Shown in pieces: positions 22,314 to 35,800 of a DNA stretch of 64,000 bases. Every line of letters begins with the position of its first letter. The stretch's first letter is position 1. Below the pieces are notes generated by a model. That model was given only the letters and a program-made list of their open reading frames with translations, was not told where the DNA came from and did not search any database. Both the position numbers and the translations under genes were made by a program. Source of the DNA: Lineus longissimus (lineage: Eukaryota > Nemertea > Pilidiophora > Heteronemertea > Lineidae); contig NC_088322.1 of the NCBI RefSeq assembly GCF_910592395.1, forward strand, positions 1,426,001 to 1,490,000, written 5' to 3'.

Positions 22314-25023
22314 TGAAGCAGCAGTCGAATTGTCTCCAATTTTTTCAGGGGGATTGCTCCATCTCGTGTGGTTTCGCTGTCTCGTCCCAAGAATCGAGCC
22401 AACGCGACCGAGGCCACTTCTGAGAGATAAATATTCAGGATGCCAGATTTATGGAACACAATTGAGGTAAATGAGATAAAATTCGATAAGCTGCTACAGT
22501 TGATGAAATGAGGCTTTAGGTCCGTCATCATGTGACTGATATTGGGACAAACCTGAGGCAGGTTGACCACCATTGCCTGACAATTCAATTTAATTGATTC
22601 ATCATATTAGTGCCAATGAGGCTGTCACAGACATAAACATGTGTATAGACATATTACTGATATGCTATACACCTTTCCAGAAATGGGGCGCTGAGTGTCC
22701 GAAATAGTGATGTCAGAAGGAGAAACTAGGCCTTATGGTGGAGGGACAAAGGAGAAAGTCATGGTTGACCAACACTCTTGAATGCCTTTATTGACGGACA
22801 AGGGGGAAGCCACCAATTTCGGGGAGCATGTATAATAGAAGATTTTAAAAAAAAACGTCATGAAAAATGATCAAATACTTCAATTTCTTAAATTGTATAT
22901 TTCAATGTTTCTTGGTATCTAAATCTTCCCTTTCTATTCCAGGCCAGTAGTCAAGAGCCATGATCAGGGAACAGCAGTTCCCAACGGAATTGACCCTTTT
23001 CTTGTTGTTATTCATGCTGTTGGCTCAGAATGGGTTGACACTCACCTGTTTTCGACCCTGAAAATTAAACATCGAACATTGTTACTCTTTGTTAAAAGTG
23101 AACCTTGCAAAATATGTGCTTATTCCTGAAATCAATAGCACTTCATGTATGTACTCGCTGATCCAGAATATTGCTATTTCTTGTTCCGTTTTCAATGTGG
23201 CAATCTATTTACCGTATCTGAGCTATTTCACAGCACAAGAAGTGCAACATTACAACAATGGAGCTATTTCTTGATCACAGCAAAAATGTGTTTCCACATT
23301 GTTTTACTCAAATGATGCATGGTTGAGCCTTATTGACATATTTGTTTTCAAGAGGAATTGCTTGTAGGTTTTCTTTCTTTTTTCTTAAGGCAGGCCTAAT
23401 TTAACAGAAGGCCTATATTTTAGGTAGGATATTATTTATACTATAGGCCCATATCAGTTTTGAGATCAATTTCCTCTTGAAGACAATAAACGTCAATCGA
23501 GTCTCTGCACCATTTGATTAGGCGGTTTTGGGCTAAAATACAGTACAAGAGAATGCTCCATTGGTGTTAACAGAATATGTCATTGTTTTGGTCAGCAATC
23601 AGTTCTTGCCACCTTGAAAGCGGTCACGGTTACTTACGACTTGTACATTGTTCAAGTGTTATTATGCTATTGTCATTTGCCTTTGCCCCCCCCCCCCCCC
23701 CCCCCCCATCCTTATCGACACTCACAGTGCACCACCCTCAATCCCATGCCCCGCATGCGCACTCACCCAACATCTGATCCCTTGACACGCTTGTTCAAGC
23801 GGCTCAAGCGGCGTCAGTAGTATCAACGTTGTGTTATTGTATTCCAAGTTTTGCATTATTCATATGCATGTACTTGCCAAATAAATGTTGTCATATCAGA
23901 ACCTTCTTCTCTTGTCCTTCGGTCAATAAGTGTGCGGATCACTCCCAACAAGTTCGATTAACACACTACACTATCTTCACTTGCAACAATTTACTGTCAG
24001 CCTTTTCTGATTCCGCATGCCGGCCACTAATTCTTTCTCTTCTAAGTCTTTCAGCGTGGGGGACACTCTCGAAAAGTGAGATTTATGCACTTACCAAATG
24101 CACCTTCTTCACCAAAAATACCTCACGCCTGCGGTCAGGGACGAAATAGCCAGAGTCTGTACCGTAACTTAATTTGCATTCAACCCGAATGAGATACCCA
24201 ACTTGTATGTAAGCAGTTGACGATCGAGAAGAAGAGACAGTTTTTCCAAGCCTTGCGGAGACCAACGTCTATGTATGACGACAGTTCTGAAGAGCTCTGT
24301 CTGGTTTCCTATATCTGTATAGTCATCATGGTATCAATGATTGAGCCGATTTACGAATATCGCGTGACTGAACTTAAGTAGGATTTCATGACACCACAGA
24401 CCATCTTTCTAACATCTTCGCTCGTGAGGGCTTGCGAAATCTGCCTAGATAAATTTTTTTTACTGACAAAAGTCCTATTTCTCCACGACTCACGGAAAAT
24501 AACTGGCGCTCAATGTGTGTATCTATGTGTCCCTGGAGTTCGAAGGATGTGACATTACAGAGCGTCCGATTTAGTCTTGTGAAGAGACGCGAATTATTCC
24601 AGGACATTCAAACTTGTGTTGTATCCTATCCTTACGATGTATGGTTATCCCTACAGATGTGCTAAAAGCCCTGTCTCTTTAGTATTGGATGAGGCATCCT
24701 GCAGACAGTCCGCTGTACGCTCTTGAGAGAGACACTGACACCCCATCTCTGCCCAGAGTAACCCGTGCTTAGAGTAACTGGTAAACCGCTATCGTCACTT
24801 GAAGACAAAGCATTTGCTGGTGTTTATTCATATCATCTCCTCAAACACTACTCGAGTACTTCTTGGGTGGTACCTGATACGAGACAACTAACTGAGCTAT
24901 AACTCACCTGAAGTGCTATTTGATAAGGGCACATGAGCTGTGTCCCTTTAGTTCGAAGGATGTGACACCTCACAGTGTCCAATGCGGCTCCTTGAGAGAA
25001 AAAGACACTAATACATTCACAGG

Positions 25024-25084
25024 ACTTTCAAACTGCTGGGAGCGTCCCTACAGACTTTCAAACTGCTGGGAGCGTCCCTACAGA
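25024..25084. repeat. 30-bp tandem duplication
   Basis: gactttcaaactgctgggag followed by cgtccctaca is present twice in direct tandem. Confidence 0.9.
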
Positions 25085-25482
25085 CTGTTCAACAGAATGA
25101 TCAAAGGTTTTATCATATTTTATCTTCTGAATTCGTAAATTTAAGCAAGAAAATGACAATGACCCATTTTGTGTTTTAATGCTGCAATAGTTTAATATCG
25201 TGAAGAAAAAGAATGATTACAATTTATTAGAATTACAATTACCAATTAGTTTATTAACACCTTATAAGCAAACTTACATCGGTGAGGAGAGCAGAATAAA
25301 GTGAGTGCGGAAAGCTATCGAAGCTATTGATAAGAGGAGGAGAAAAACCAAAGGGGATCTGTCTATAGGAATGTACCCCTTCTGTCAGCGTGTGAGGAGA
25401 CGGTGCATACACACTTGATACAGCAGTTTAAAAGATGAACAAAGTGTATCAAAATACCAGTAACTAAATAAAGTCACTTGTC

Positions 25483-25820
25483 TTATAAATTATTTGCACA
25501 AAACTTTGAAACTTTATGAAGTAAATCACCCTCAGCAGTCATTAGGTAAATGAATTTTTTTGATAGGAGGTTGACGGAAGGGTACTGTGGGATGGATTTT
25601 TCGATAAAAAGTTCCCTATCCTTTCGAAAATTTGGACAGTCTAAAAGAACATGGATTTCATCTTCAACACAGTTTATATTTTTAGAAGCAGAACAAAAAT
25701 GACAGAATCTGTTTTCTCGAGGAATGATAGGTTGAACAAACCTCCTCGTCTCAATTTTTCACCTATGACTGCTGATTCTAAAACGGGTAAGCGAAAGTCG
25801 GTCGCGTCTATTCGCAATAA
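25483..25820 (-). mobile_element. 3' end of a decayed non-LTR retrotransposon (LINE)
   Basis: On the minus strand a frame reads RLSLTRFRISSHR*KIETRR, then PRENRFCHFC, a CVEDEIHVLLDCPNF stretch and LMTAEGDLLHKVSKFC before a stop. The LTRFRISSH, PRENRFCxxC and EDExHxLxxCP signatures are the usual C-terminal tail of LINE reverse-transcriptase polyproteins. One in-frame TGA and loss of frame upstream show that it is dead. The clade cannot be decided from the tail alone. Confidence 0.7.
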
Positions 25821-25859
25821 TGTCTTAATATTTTTCATTCTCAAAGCGTGTCTTTAATG

Positions 25860-26677
25860 AGACAATGGTATTACATTTTCCACCAGTATTACTTTGGTAG
25901 TTGGATACAAAGTGTTCTGACCAGTAATCCTTTGAAATATTTCTTTAGAACCTGACAAGACTATGCGCCTTTGTTTACAACCACAGAATCAAGATTGATG
26001 TAAAATGAAATGCAATTCTCTTTACATCGGAAAATCAAGAGAAAGTTCCACTATTATCGAAAGATTTAGCGTTTTTAGTAGTTTTGTGTAGCATATTGGA
26101 GTACAATGGTTCTAAGACCATGCGAAAATTTAGTCGATATGTTCGGGTTCAACAATATTCCCAGTTTTTGGTGTACACGTGGTCCTTTGAACACCATGGT
26201 TTTGAATCGATGCATCCACTGTACCACACGCCCTTGTATTTGAAAGGGATAGCACAATTGCCAACTGAAAGTGAAAGAAAGGCGCATTGAATGAATTTGA
26301 TACACTAAAAAAATCACCTGAAAATTTCATTAAAACATAACACAAAAAAGCGTCGAATTGTATCGGGAAAAGTATTTGTGCTAAAAATGTATGGAGATTT
26401 TTACGGCTGTAAATGAATCCCGTGTTTTTTTTTCTAAAAACGAAAAGAGCAACGTCAGGTTACATCAAGGCACCACCTGGTGGCCTTACTATTCAAAGAT
26501 TTCGCCATTGCTATTCGGTTAATGAGGTCAGAATCCTGACAACTTCTTCATCTTGTTGAAATAAGCCTTCATAAATTCCCTCCTGGTTCGGGTGAAGGCG
26601 ATGGCAATGAATTTGAATCTGACTAGTCATATCTCAAATGGCCTTTGACCTTTGACCTCATCGGTGAGGGATCAAGG
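25860..26677. other. 3' flank of the LamG/VWD gene
   Basis: No exon seen. A tttgacctttgacctcat repeat motif lies immediately beyond the stop codon. Confidence 0.35.
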
Positions 26678-26805
26678 TCAAAGCTTGAACTCACCCTTCT
26701 TGACTTCAGCATACTTCCCGTCATCCTTGCAGTAATACTGCATCCCGGCAAATGTATATGTCACTCCACTAGCTACCTTGGTCTTCATTTGCGTGTCACA
26801 TGTAG
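26678..26805 (-). CDS. Terminal exon of the LamG/VWD protein
   Basis: Acceptor CTTCCAG|CTACATGTGAC followed by (A)TCDTQMKTKVASGVTYTFAG and MQYYCKDDGKYAEVKKGEFK, then a stop at 26680-26678. It starts in phase 1, matching the phase-1 end of LamG-3. The sequence has two Cys and no recognised domain. It has the composition of genuine coding DNA. Confidence 0.55.
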
Positions 26806-29800
26806 CTGGAAGGAGACAGATCGGCAATATACAGGTAACTGCGCAGGCATCCTGAGATATTCCTTTTTTAACTCCTACCTGTACGCAAAATTTAAAATAT
26901 ATTAAAAAGTAGGGAGGCGGGGTATATTGAAAATAACTGGTGCCAGGACGCTGCACATTAATGTGTCGTGTACCATACATAACATTAGATAACCTGAGAA
27001 AACATGTCAATTCGTCAGACCCCTCGTAAAGCTTTAGAGAAGATGACATCAGTTTGTTGAGAATCTGCTGAGCAAGTTTAACCCCTCCCCTTTGACACGG
27101 AAAGGTATATCAATTTCGTTTTCTTTTGCACATACGATCTTCGAAGCTAACAATTACGGCTTTATTTGCATCGACTTATGAACATCTCCAAGGGTTCATT
27201 TCCTAACTCCAAAGTAGTTTACATTTTCGTCATTGACAGATTTTTCCACCAAATGTTTGAAGAGTAAACTGATTTTCGATTATGATTGAATATGCCACAT
27301 TGACGTTAATTTAGACCCAGTTTTGAAGGAGTATGTCAAAGAAACATGTTCACCTACATCTGTCACTTTTATCAAATTGTGTCAATCAAAGGCTGCTTTC
27401 ATCTCTATTGTAAGAGTGTCGATTAATACCAGTTGGTTAGGGACCAATTTGGCCATCAGACGTCTATGTGAATATGACGAATGTGTCCCTGGTACACCAA
27501 CTGACCTTTCGAAATTCAATCCTGAACAAACATCAGTCAAAAGTCAAAAGACCTAAGCTCCTTTAACACAACGCCTTTGGGTTTCTTCACATAAAACGTG
27601 TTGAGAAAAACTCTTTTGTGTTTTCAGCACTTCTCAATTTGCCAGATGTTGCTTATTGTGTTGTGTCGCGCGGGATACGCAGTGTCGCAGGGTGGCTCTA
27701 GGCATATTTCAATCAAATTCCTAAAGCCCGTAGCACACTAGCCGCCAACTTCGGCGTTCACAGGCGTTTTTTGCCGCAAGAGTCCTGAACGCCTGAAAAA
27801 TCCCTAGTCTGCTACGAACGGCGTAGGCGAACGCCACTTGCCGCCACTTGCCGCAACTAAACGCCAAATATCTAACATTTTTGATTTTTGACGCGTGTCG
27901 CCGCGTTTGAACGCAAGAAGAAGCCAGGTGTGCTACGGATTGCCGCCTGAATTGGCGTCGGCGGCGAGGCTATGGCCAATCAGTATGCGTCTTGATGTCA
28001 CATGATTTCAAAATGGCAGCCTAAAGTGGCTGAAAAGACGCTACTGGATGCCGATTCTGGGCAGGTGTGCTCCGACCGGGATCCACTGGCCGCCAACTTC
28101 GGCGTCGAGAGGCCTGGGGCCTAACTGATCACTTTAAAACAACAAACCAAATTTATTTTCAAAGACAATTATCAAATCATAGTTAATTTTTGTGAGCATA
28201 TCGAAAGACTAGATAGAATTATGTCTCATCAGCACGATTGGAAGCAGAAAAAAAGCCCTTCTATTGAAGTTATCGTTTTTCTCAAAATGTAAAGTTGTTT
28301 TCATCTTTAAAAAGAATCAGGAAAGATATGAAAGACTAAAGACGAAACGCCTGCATCAGTCCTTCTCTTTACAGAGATGCATACTATTATACCCACATCA
28401 TGGAATTACGTAGGCAGAGATATGCCTGCATATATATTTCAAATATGGCCGTCACAAAATACTCTCTTTTAAAACCTAGCTTCTCGAAAACGTTTCGACT
28501 TGTCCTTTAATGTCTGTGGTTACTGGGCATACGCCGCCAGATCAAGAACAAAAACAGTGGACGTATTCACGATGTAATTCGAATACCGACATTCAAGATA
28601 AGAATATATAATTTATCACATCAGAAGACTGCTGTGAGGGAAAACTCATCGTCAGGTAAACCTTCGTATTCTAATGATTTACCCATGTGGTAGAAAGAGC
28701 ATCGTGTTTAAACTTACCAGGTTTGGCTCTACTTATGATCAGCTTCCTAAGTTCCTCGATCTGGGCCTTACCACTGACTGCACATCTCATCAGCGTTGTT
28801 CCGGCCAGCTTTCCCGTGAATTTGGACCCACCATTTGCCGGCCTGAGTCCAACGTACAAATCACCCAACATGTCTCGGAGTCCTATGGCTCCGACATTCT
28901 TGATGAAAACATTACCATCGACCCACATCACCAAATTGCCAGTTTGTTGACTGTAGCTGATCCCTACGAACGACCATTTCTTAGTTGGTGGAGCAATATG
29001 AAATTCACCAAGGCTGCGTCCAGTATGGGCATCCATGTTGATCAAAAGCTTTTCTTGATAAATCCACATGTGAGTTCCGAAATCTCCTCTTCCTCTCCAC
29101 TCCACGATTGCTTCGTCTCTAAGCACGTCTTGGTAAAGATAAGTCGCGATTGTGAAACTATCACGCTCAATATCCAGCTTTCCGTCACTGGTTATCTTGA
29201 CGTAGTTATGCCCGGTGAAAACCCATGCGTTGATACCTTCAGGGCCGGTGGTGAGAGTTGTGGCTCCTACGGTAGATAGGGTTAGGCCACCAAGGCCGCT
29301 TGGTTTGGACTCGATCCTAGGTCCGAGAAGAAGCCACGAACCACAGCTCGACATCCCACCTGAAACAGAAATCGAACATTTAAACGACAAACACTAAGGC
29401 ACTAAAGGTGTCATCACCAAAATTTGGCGAACACCAAGCTTTTAGATGCAAATTTTGAAGACATGTGACACATTGGAAACAAATAATGAATAGGAACATA
29501 AAGTATACATCTTTAACATCAAATCTAGTTTTATGAGAGAGCTGGCCATGGAAAAGGGTTTTCGTAAGATTCTCATAGTCTGGGACAAGAAAACGCTGCA
29601 TGAGCATCTAATACACCTGCATATACAACTCATTGTGAAAGCCAAACTGTAAACAATCAACATCGGATCGAGTCACAACAAATCACCAACTCTTGCAGAA
29701 ATCCATTGATGGTAAAGTTGTTGATCCCGAGGAGCCGATCTCCCATGTCAACCAGCACATCCACACGGCACCGCATAGCAAACAGTCCTTACGGTTGATT

Positions 29801-32800
29801 CCAACAATACCCAATCACCCGACCAGGTTGAACTGAAGGTAGCCATGCTTTTCAAAGCCGTTCAGGATCAAAATGGATTTAAAACAAGTCAACGATCGTG
29901 ACCAAGGAGCATGCAAATCAGAGCGGATCTCAAACGCTGACTTGAGGAAACTCCAAGAATTCATAAGAAATTTGATTGTTAGTTCAAGTAGGCCTACGCG
30001 TAAAAACGGTTTGGACGATTTTCGGTCCGACGTTGAAACGTTCATGGCCTGATGCGAAGCGCGAATACGCATCTAGAGGGGAAGTGTAGTAAGCTCCGAT
30101 CAGAGATCAGCGCTTCGAAAGCCGAAATTCGAGGGCTAGACTAGAGCAAACATTAGAACAGGTTCATCGGGTCTCATCACAGGCGCTTTAACAGTGCAAT
30201 GGTATGATGGTCTCCCTCGTGAGTTCAAGGAAGTAAAATAAGGATTTGAGCGCATCAAAGATGTGAGAGATTCTTGTGCGTCAAAGTTACGAAATGATCT
30301 TAAATCAATCTGCCTATGTTCATGCGTTCCCGCACAAATTGACGTCACTTGGGTTGGGTCGGCGCTTCAAATAAGAATACGCCTTTTGCCACACCCGGAA
30401 CTGCATGTTTGTTGAGTGTCGATTTCTGCCGTCTTATCGTCATCGTCCTTATTTTGTCGTACAAATGCTGAATCATGGATCAGAAGAGCTTAAAGTATCG
30501 GTGAGTTATTAGGGTTGGCACAGACTCACCCCAGTGCCAAAATTAAAAAAACTTCAGAATTGATCGATTGCCGCCATCTTGGATCTCGGCATCCTTAGAT
30601 TCAGGGTTTTGATAATCCTAAGTCATCCGCCGCATCGCCAGTTCGGACTGTAAATCATATTCAGGCCGAATTATTGCCACTTTCTCTCATAAAACGTTTT
30701 CTTTTATTAATAACTAAGAAAATATGATCTTTATAAATAAAATCTGACACTTACTGGTGGGTTTTAAGATGATTGTATGGAGAACTATAAACGCAGCGTA
30801 GTGCAGCAATCATTTTCGCGGGCTTAGTGGTGATGCGTGTTAATTCAGAAAGATTCTTTCCTTTTCTATACACGCGGTACTGCTTTTCAAGATGGTGGCA
30901 AGTTACTAGTTCTAGAGGCGTTGTAAGGAACGAAATCAGCGCCTCTCGTGTCAAGATTTGTGTTTGCAATGATCCAGTGCATTGTACGGTGGCCCATATA
31001 GGACATGCGTTTATTTTCATTATACATGTACATGTATTTGAAAAAAATTCTTAATACAACGCTATATTTTCTTTTGAATTATATTTTTCTCTCCTCATTA
31101 ACAACCGCCGTCGGAAATAATTGTCACCGCGGTGGAAAATATTTTTCACCGCTGTGTATGTAAGCGACTTATGTGAAGGGCCAAATTTTTCCTTTGATCC
31201 GAATGACCCTTGAAGCTGGTAAACTTAAGTGCCCCTTTCGGTCGTGTGGATGGAGATGCGTTTGCAATATCGTTTATGAAGCAAAATGATAACCAGTTTA
31301 CGAAGACACGCAAAGAGATGTCAAATTTGGCAAACTTATTGGCCTCTGTACGGATAAACCAAAGGACGTTCTGATGCTTTTATAGATAACTACAGCATAT
31401 ATAGCATGACGCATTTCGTGGAAACAGAGTTTTGTAAAGAAAACTGATAGTATCATTTGGTTGGGATGTATAGGGGCAAGGAAAACAAATTAAAAACTTT
31501 AAATAGGCTAAACAAGTATAAATTGGCTAAAATAGTCTCTTTTGACATGAAAAGAGCAAATGGCACTTTCTACATGCGACATAATAAACACGCAAAGAAG
31601 CGTGTTGTAGTACAATGACTGAATACAACTTCATAGTAGGGAGTAGGTCTTCTGTGTACATCTCACGAAACGGGACGACCTTCGTGGCGTCTGCTGGCGA
31701 GCTAATACTAGTCACGAGGTGATAAATCAAGCTCGTTTCCACAGGTGAGTTGTCATTTATAACGGCACCCAAACTTGCTGCACTTACGTTTCGTGCATTT
31801 GAATCCATCTCCTTGGTATCTTTTCTTGCAGCCACAAGTATATACCCCTTTGTCTCCAGGTCTGCATACAGCATCCTTGCCACAAGGTTTAAGCTCACTG
31901 GACCCTAGCTTGGCGACTGATCCTACTTTGATACACTTGTAAAGTGTCGTGCAGTCGGAGCTTATGCGCTCATCACCAATCTGATAGGTAAAAAGAATTG
32001 TTGACAATATCAGCATATGCAGAACAATGAAAAGCCCCACTACATGCTCTGGTCTCTTCAATCCTGATGAGATTACGTCATACCGGAAAAGAGAAGAAGC
32101 AAAGACCGTATAGTTTTTTCCTCATAAGAGTAGCAATATAAGCAGAACTACTGACGAAATGGTTGATGAAGGTAACATTGTCTTAGACGGCGAGGGGGCG
32201 ATTTCTTCGTTCATGCAGTTTAGGGTGAAGAGTTAGACACGATCTGACTCAGTAAGGTTCTACTCATTACCCACCGTGTAATAGTTTTTGTCTGCATCCC
32301 AACAGCCACATGACTGCTCGGGGACACACGAATCACCATCTCGGATGAAGCCTTTATTACACTTGCAGCCTTCCATCAACTCATCCTCACAGAAGATTGG
32401 TTCGGGCTTGATACACGTCGGTTGGCATGGACGCATCTTGGACTCATATACGCTGTTAGCAGGGCACTTCATTGCTGGAAAATGACATTGATATTAATCG
32501 TATATTAACAGTAAAAAGAGAACAAGGTAGAGACCATTCGATAATGAAGTGAAAACTGTGATGATAGTTTTAACGTCTACATGCTTGTTTTAAGATTGCC
32601 AGGAAAGGTCTCATCATTTACAATGCGCTTACATCAGAGCCACTGCCCCAACACCAGAATCACACAACACGAGTCAATGGATGCTGGCGCTGACCAAACA
32701 CAAGATCCACAAGAGCCAATTTACTCGGGTTGAAACCAGACGCTCTTGGCATTTACCAGATCCTAGAGCCAATGGACCCACTCCAGATGCACTGGAACAA

Positions 32801-35800
32801 CGCCAGCACCACTGGCTCCACACCGAAGCCAAATGGTTCTTGATTTTCGAACTTCTGTGACCAGTTGCCTTAGGCATAGCGTGACCTCAGGAATATTCCC
32901 CAATCATATTGAGGATTACAAGGCTTGAACTTCATTGGTTCCATTTTGATATTCGACAAGCAATCGGAAGGCCATTATTGTAGATTTGCAGCCAAAGCAT
33001 CTTTTTGAAAAGCAGAATGAGTCAAACTTACGACAGAATGTGGTTGTTCTCCAAACCTTCGAAGGTTGGTAACCATTCAGCTGACATTCGCTGGCGAATT
33101 CTCCCACATCAGCGCATATAACTTCTTTAATGGACTCGGGTTTGTCCACAAAAGCGCAAGCATCTATCTGGCAAGCAGCATAGGCTGACTTCCAATCTAC
33201 CTTTCCGCTCTTGATGCACTCTGCGAATGGTCCATTGGTTGACTTGATGTAACCGCAGTACGTGTCTGATGCAATGAGGGCATTGTTCTTATCCGAACAT
33301 TTGATGACTGGATCCTCGCTCTTCTTACAGCTAAAGTATCAACACTATTAAATTCGACTTCTATTTGGAATGAATACAAAAATCTGCTGTATGGTAAGAC
33401 TTCCAAAGTCATCCTACCTCTCTGGACGAACTATTCTAAAGGATATCACGAATAAGCTGTCGCCCACCTGTCTTATTTGAATGTGACGGTACTCATGACC
33501 GCGAGTAAAGGCTGTCTGTTCGTATTCAACAAAGGGCGAATACTCTTCTTAACCTTTCGATGTATTTCTGACATCGGTTGAATATTGCAGGATCCGGATT
33601 CAGATAGGACATAGTGTGGTTTGTTATAGATGTTATCAAGTATGTATAAAGACCTACTTGATGTTATCAAGCATAGAACTTATTATTTTCAAGGTATACA
33701 ACCGATTTCTTTTGTTTTATTTGATCATATTTCAAACGGCTTGTTTGAAACATACACTTACTTAACTAATGGCACATCCGAGTCATCGGGAACCTGATAA
33801 TTATTGAAGCTAGTCAAGGCATCTGCCATTCCATCGCAGTCACCACACATTCCAGTAAGCTTTCCAGCACCTCCATACTGCTAGTGGCCAAGAGATGTCA
33901 CAATACCTCCATATTGACCACCGAATGACAAAGCGAAGGAACAGGTTGGCACTGATATCTTAAAGTCGTTGGCTCCAGATTTTGTGGCACTGAGAGTATG
34001 TCCGCCTTTGAGTTTGAAGTTAAAGGGCATTCTTTGTGTGAGGCCACTGACCTGCAGAACAAAGTTGTGGTGACTTGTTAGAGAGTAATGCAATGTCCCG
34101 TATAACTGGATAACATAAGTTTTTAGATTAGTCGATGGGTGTATCGAAATCGCGAGATAAGTAATCATCATTTTCTACTTCCCTCGATCATGACAATCAC
34201 CATTTCCAACGCTGCTGTTTACTTCTTAATTCAATGAGAGTACGGCCGAATATGATACAAAGGCTACATGCAACTGCACGTTCATCTTGACCACTAGGGT
34301 TTTTGCAACTTATCAAGATATGCCGCGAGGTTCAGTATGCAGTATGTGTCAAGATTATTTCCCCGTTGCGCCTGGCGGCACAAGTCACCATACACTTGAT
34401 TGACCGATAACACAGGGCATGTACCTGGTGAACGTCTGGTCATCGCTAAAAATAGCATGGGATAGTCTGACCATCGAAAGTAGGCTATAAGTTAGGTTAA
34501 ACTCCACACATCGCAGAGCGGAGTCGATTTCAATGACGGGCAAATCAAAACAAGGATAACTCCAGACTACAGCCTCGGTCTCATAAATGTTCGCCTTTTC
34601 AGGTTCCATATTTGCAATACATCCTCTGGCGCATGTTACTCTCACAGAGGTTGGCATCTCTCGATTTCGCATTCCGCATCTCGCGGTTTATAATAAGTCG
34701 GCAAAAATACCATTACACTTCAGTATGTTGACTGAACATTGCTTGCATTTTGATTTCGCCTATCACATGCAAGTAACGCGAAAAAACCCCAATGAGAAAC
34801 AAGTGAGATGTAAACGCTCTTGGATCCAAACATCTTATTAGAGTGTGCAGATCGAGATTCTGTCTTGATGAAAGAACAATGAACCACCACAACAATATGA
34901 CAGTTCTAGCAATTTATCAAACAGCTCAAATTCATCAAAAAAAGGGTGGAGCATATACTAGTATATGAGAACGTACCCTAGTCCATCCGTCCTTGTGAAG
35001 TCGGACAACGAAACCTCCCATCTTCAGGTCCATCATCCTACCGAAAGACACAATTGTGTTGCCTCGATATTCGTTCTTCACCTCAATGGAGAAGGAACAC
35101 GCGACGTCAGAGTTGGTCGTCTTGGAGAAGACATATTTGCAGGTGCAGATTTCTAGTGGATAAAACAGACGGAGAGCTACACTTAGTATACATCAAACAT
35201 CAATAATCTACATGCATCAATTTGTGCTGAGGAGACACTCAACTTCGCTACATAGTTTGGAATCAAATGAGTCTAAACACGCCTGATATACAATTTGACT
35301 TACCGTTATGATGCACCGATAATTGAATACATGTTGTTCAGAATTCATTAAGTAATATTTAAATTTCCTTTCCTCCAAATTTCTTGGCCTAGATTCTGTG
35401 TCAACCTTGGCCTCTATTGATCTCCTGATTATTAAGTCCGTGGCCACGGTATGAAGTTCTTGATCAATGGGGACTAGGGTTGACACGGTTGTTACATCAT
35501 TTTCTGGGCCGACTATAAATTCGGCAACGCCTCCCCGCCATGTTAGTTGGCATTTTTGGTCTTTCACTCCGGGTGTTCCCACGTTGCACTGGTGCGGGCA
35601 AATTCGGTAGGTAATTTTCTTATCTTTAAATTTGTCATTTATTGCCCAATTTGTCATTTATTGCCGTTTTAACCGTAGGTATTTTTATACTCCCTGATGC
35701 AAAGCTTATGTATGTTTCTTTGTATATTTTAGTTTACTTGTTGCGTTGTCCTTGTTGACCCCGTCGTCGCGGAATAAACGTTAATGTATCGTAAACTTCC

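Larger units (their letters stand above)
21813..25482. other. Gene-poor stretch
   Basis: Contains a hairpin (22263-22313), a run of 22 C (23686-23707) and a 30-bp tandem duplication (25024-25084). No exon with domain similarity was found on either strand. Confidence 0.35.
27262..29460. repeat. Segmental duplication, copy A (paired with 49597-52740)
   Basis: Non-coding and LamG-containing sequence from aaatgtttgaagagtaaactg through LamG-3 recurs around LamG-2 at 49597-52740. The two copies differ by copy-specific insertions: the 877-bp fold-back element, the 165-bp MITE and the 51330-51720 block on the B side, and about 470 bp (27660-28125) on the A side. LamG-1 at 53861-54502 shares a shorter part of the flank. 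Confidence 0.75.

Noticed and set aside
28674-29279. 201-codon plus-strand frames antisense to each LamG exon
   Set aside because: They recur because the LamG exons are duplicated. The minus strand has splice sites, a recognisable fold and phase agreement.
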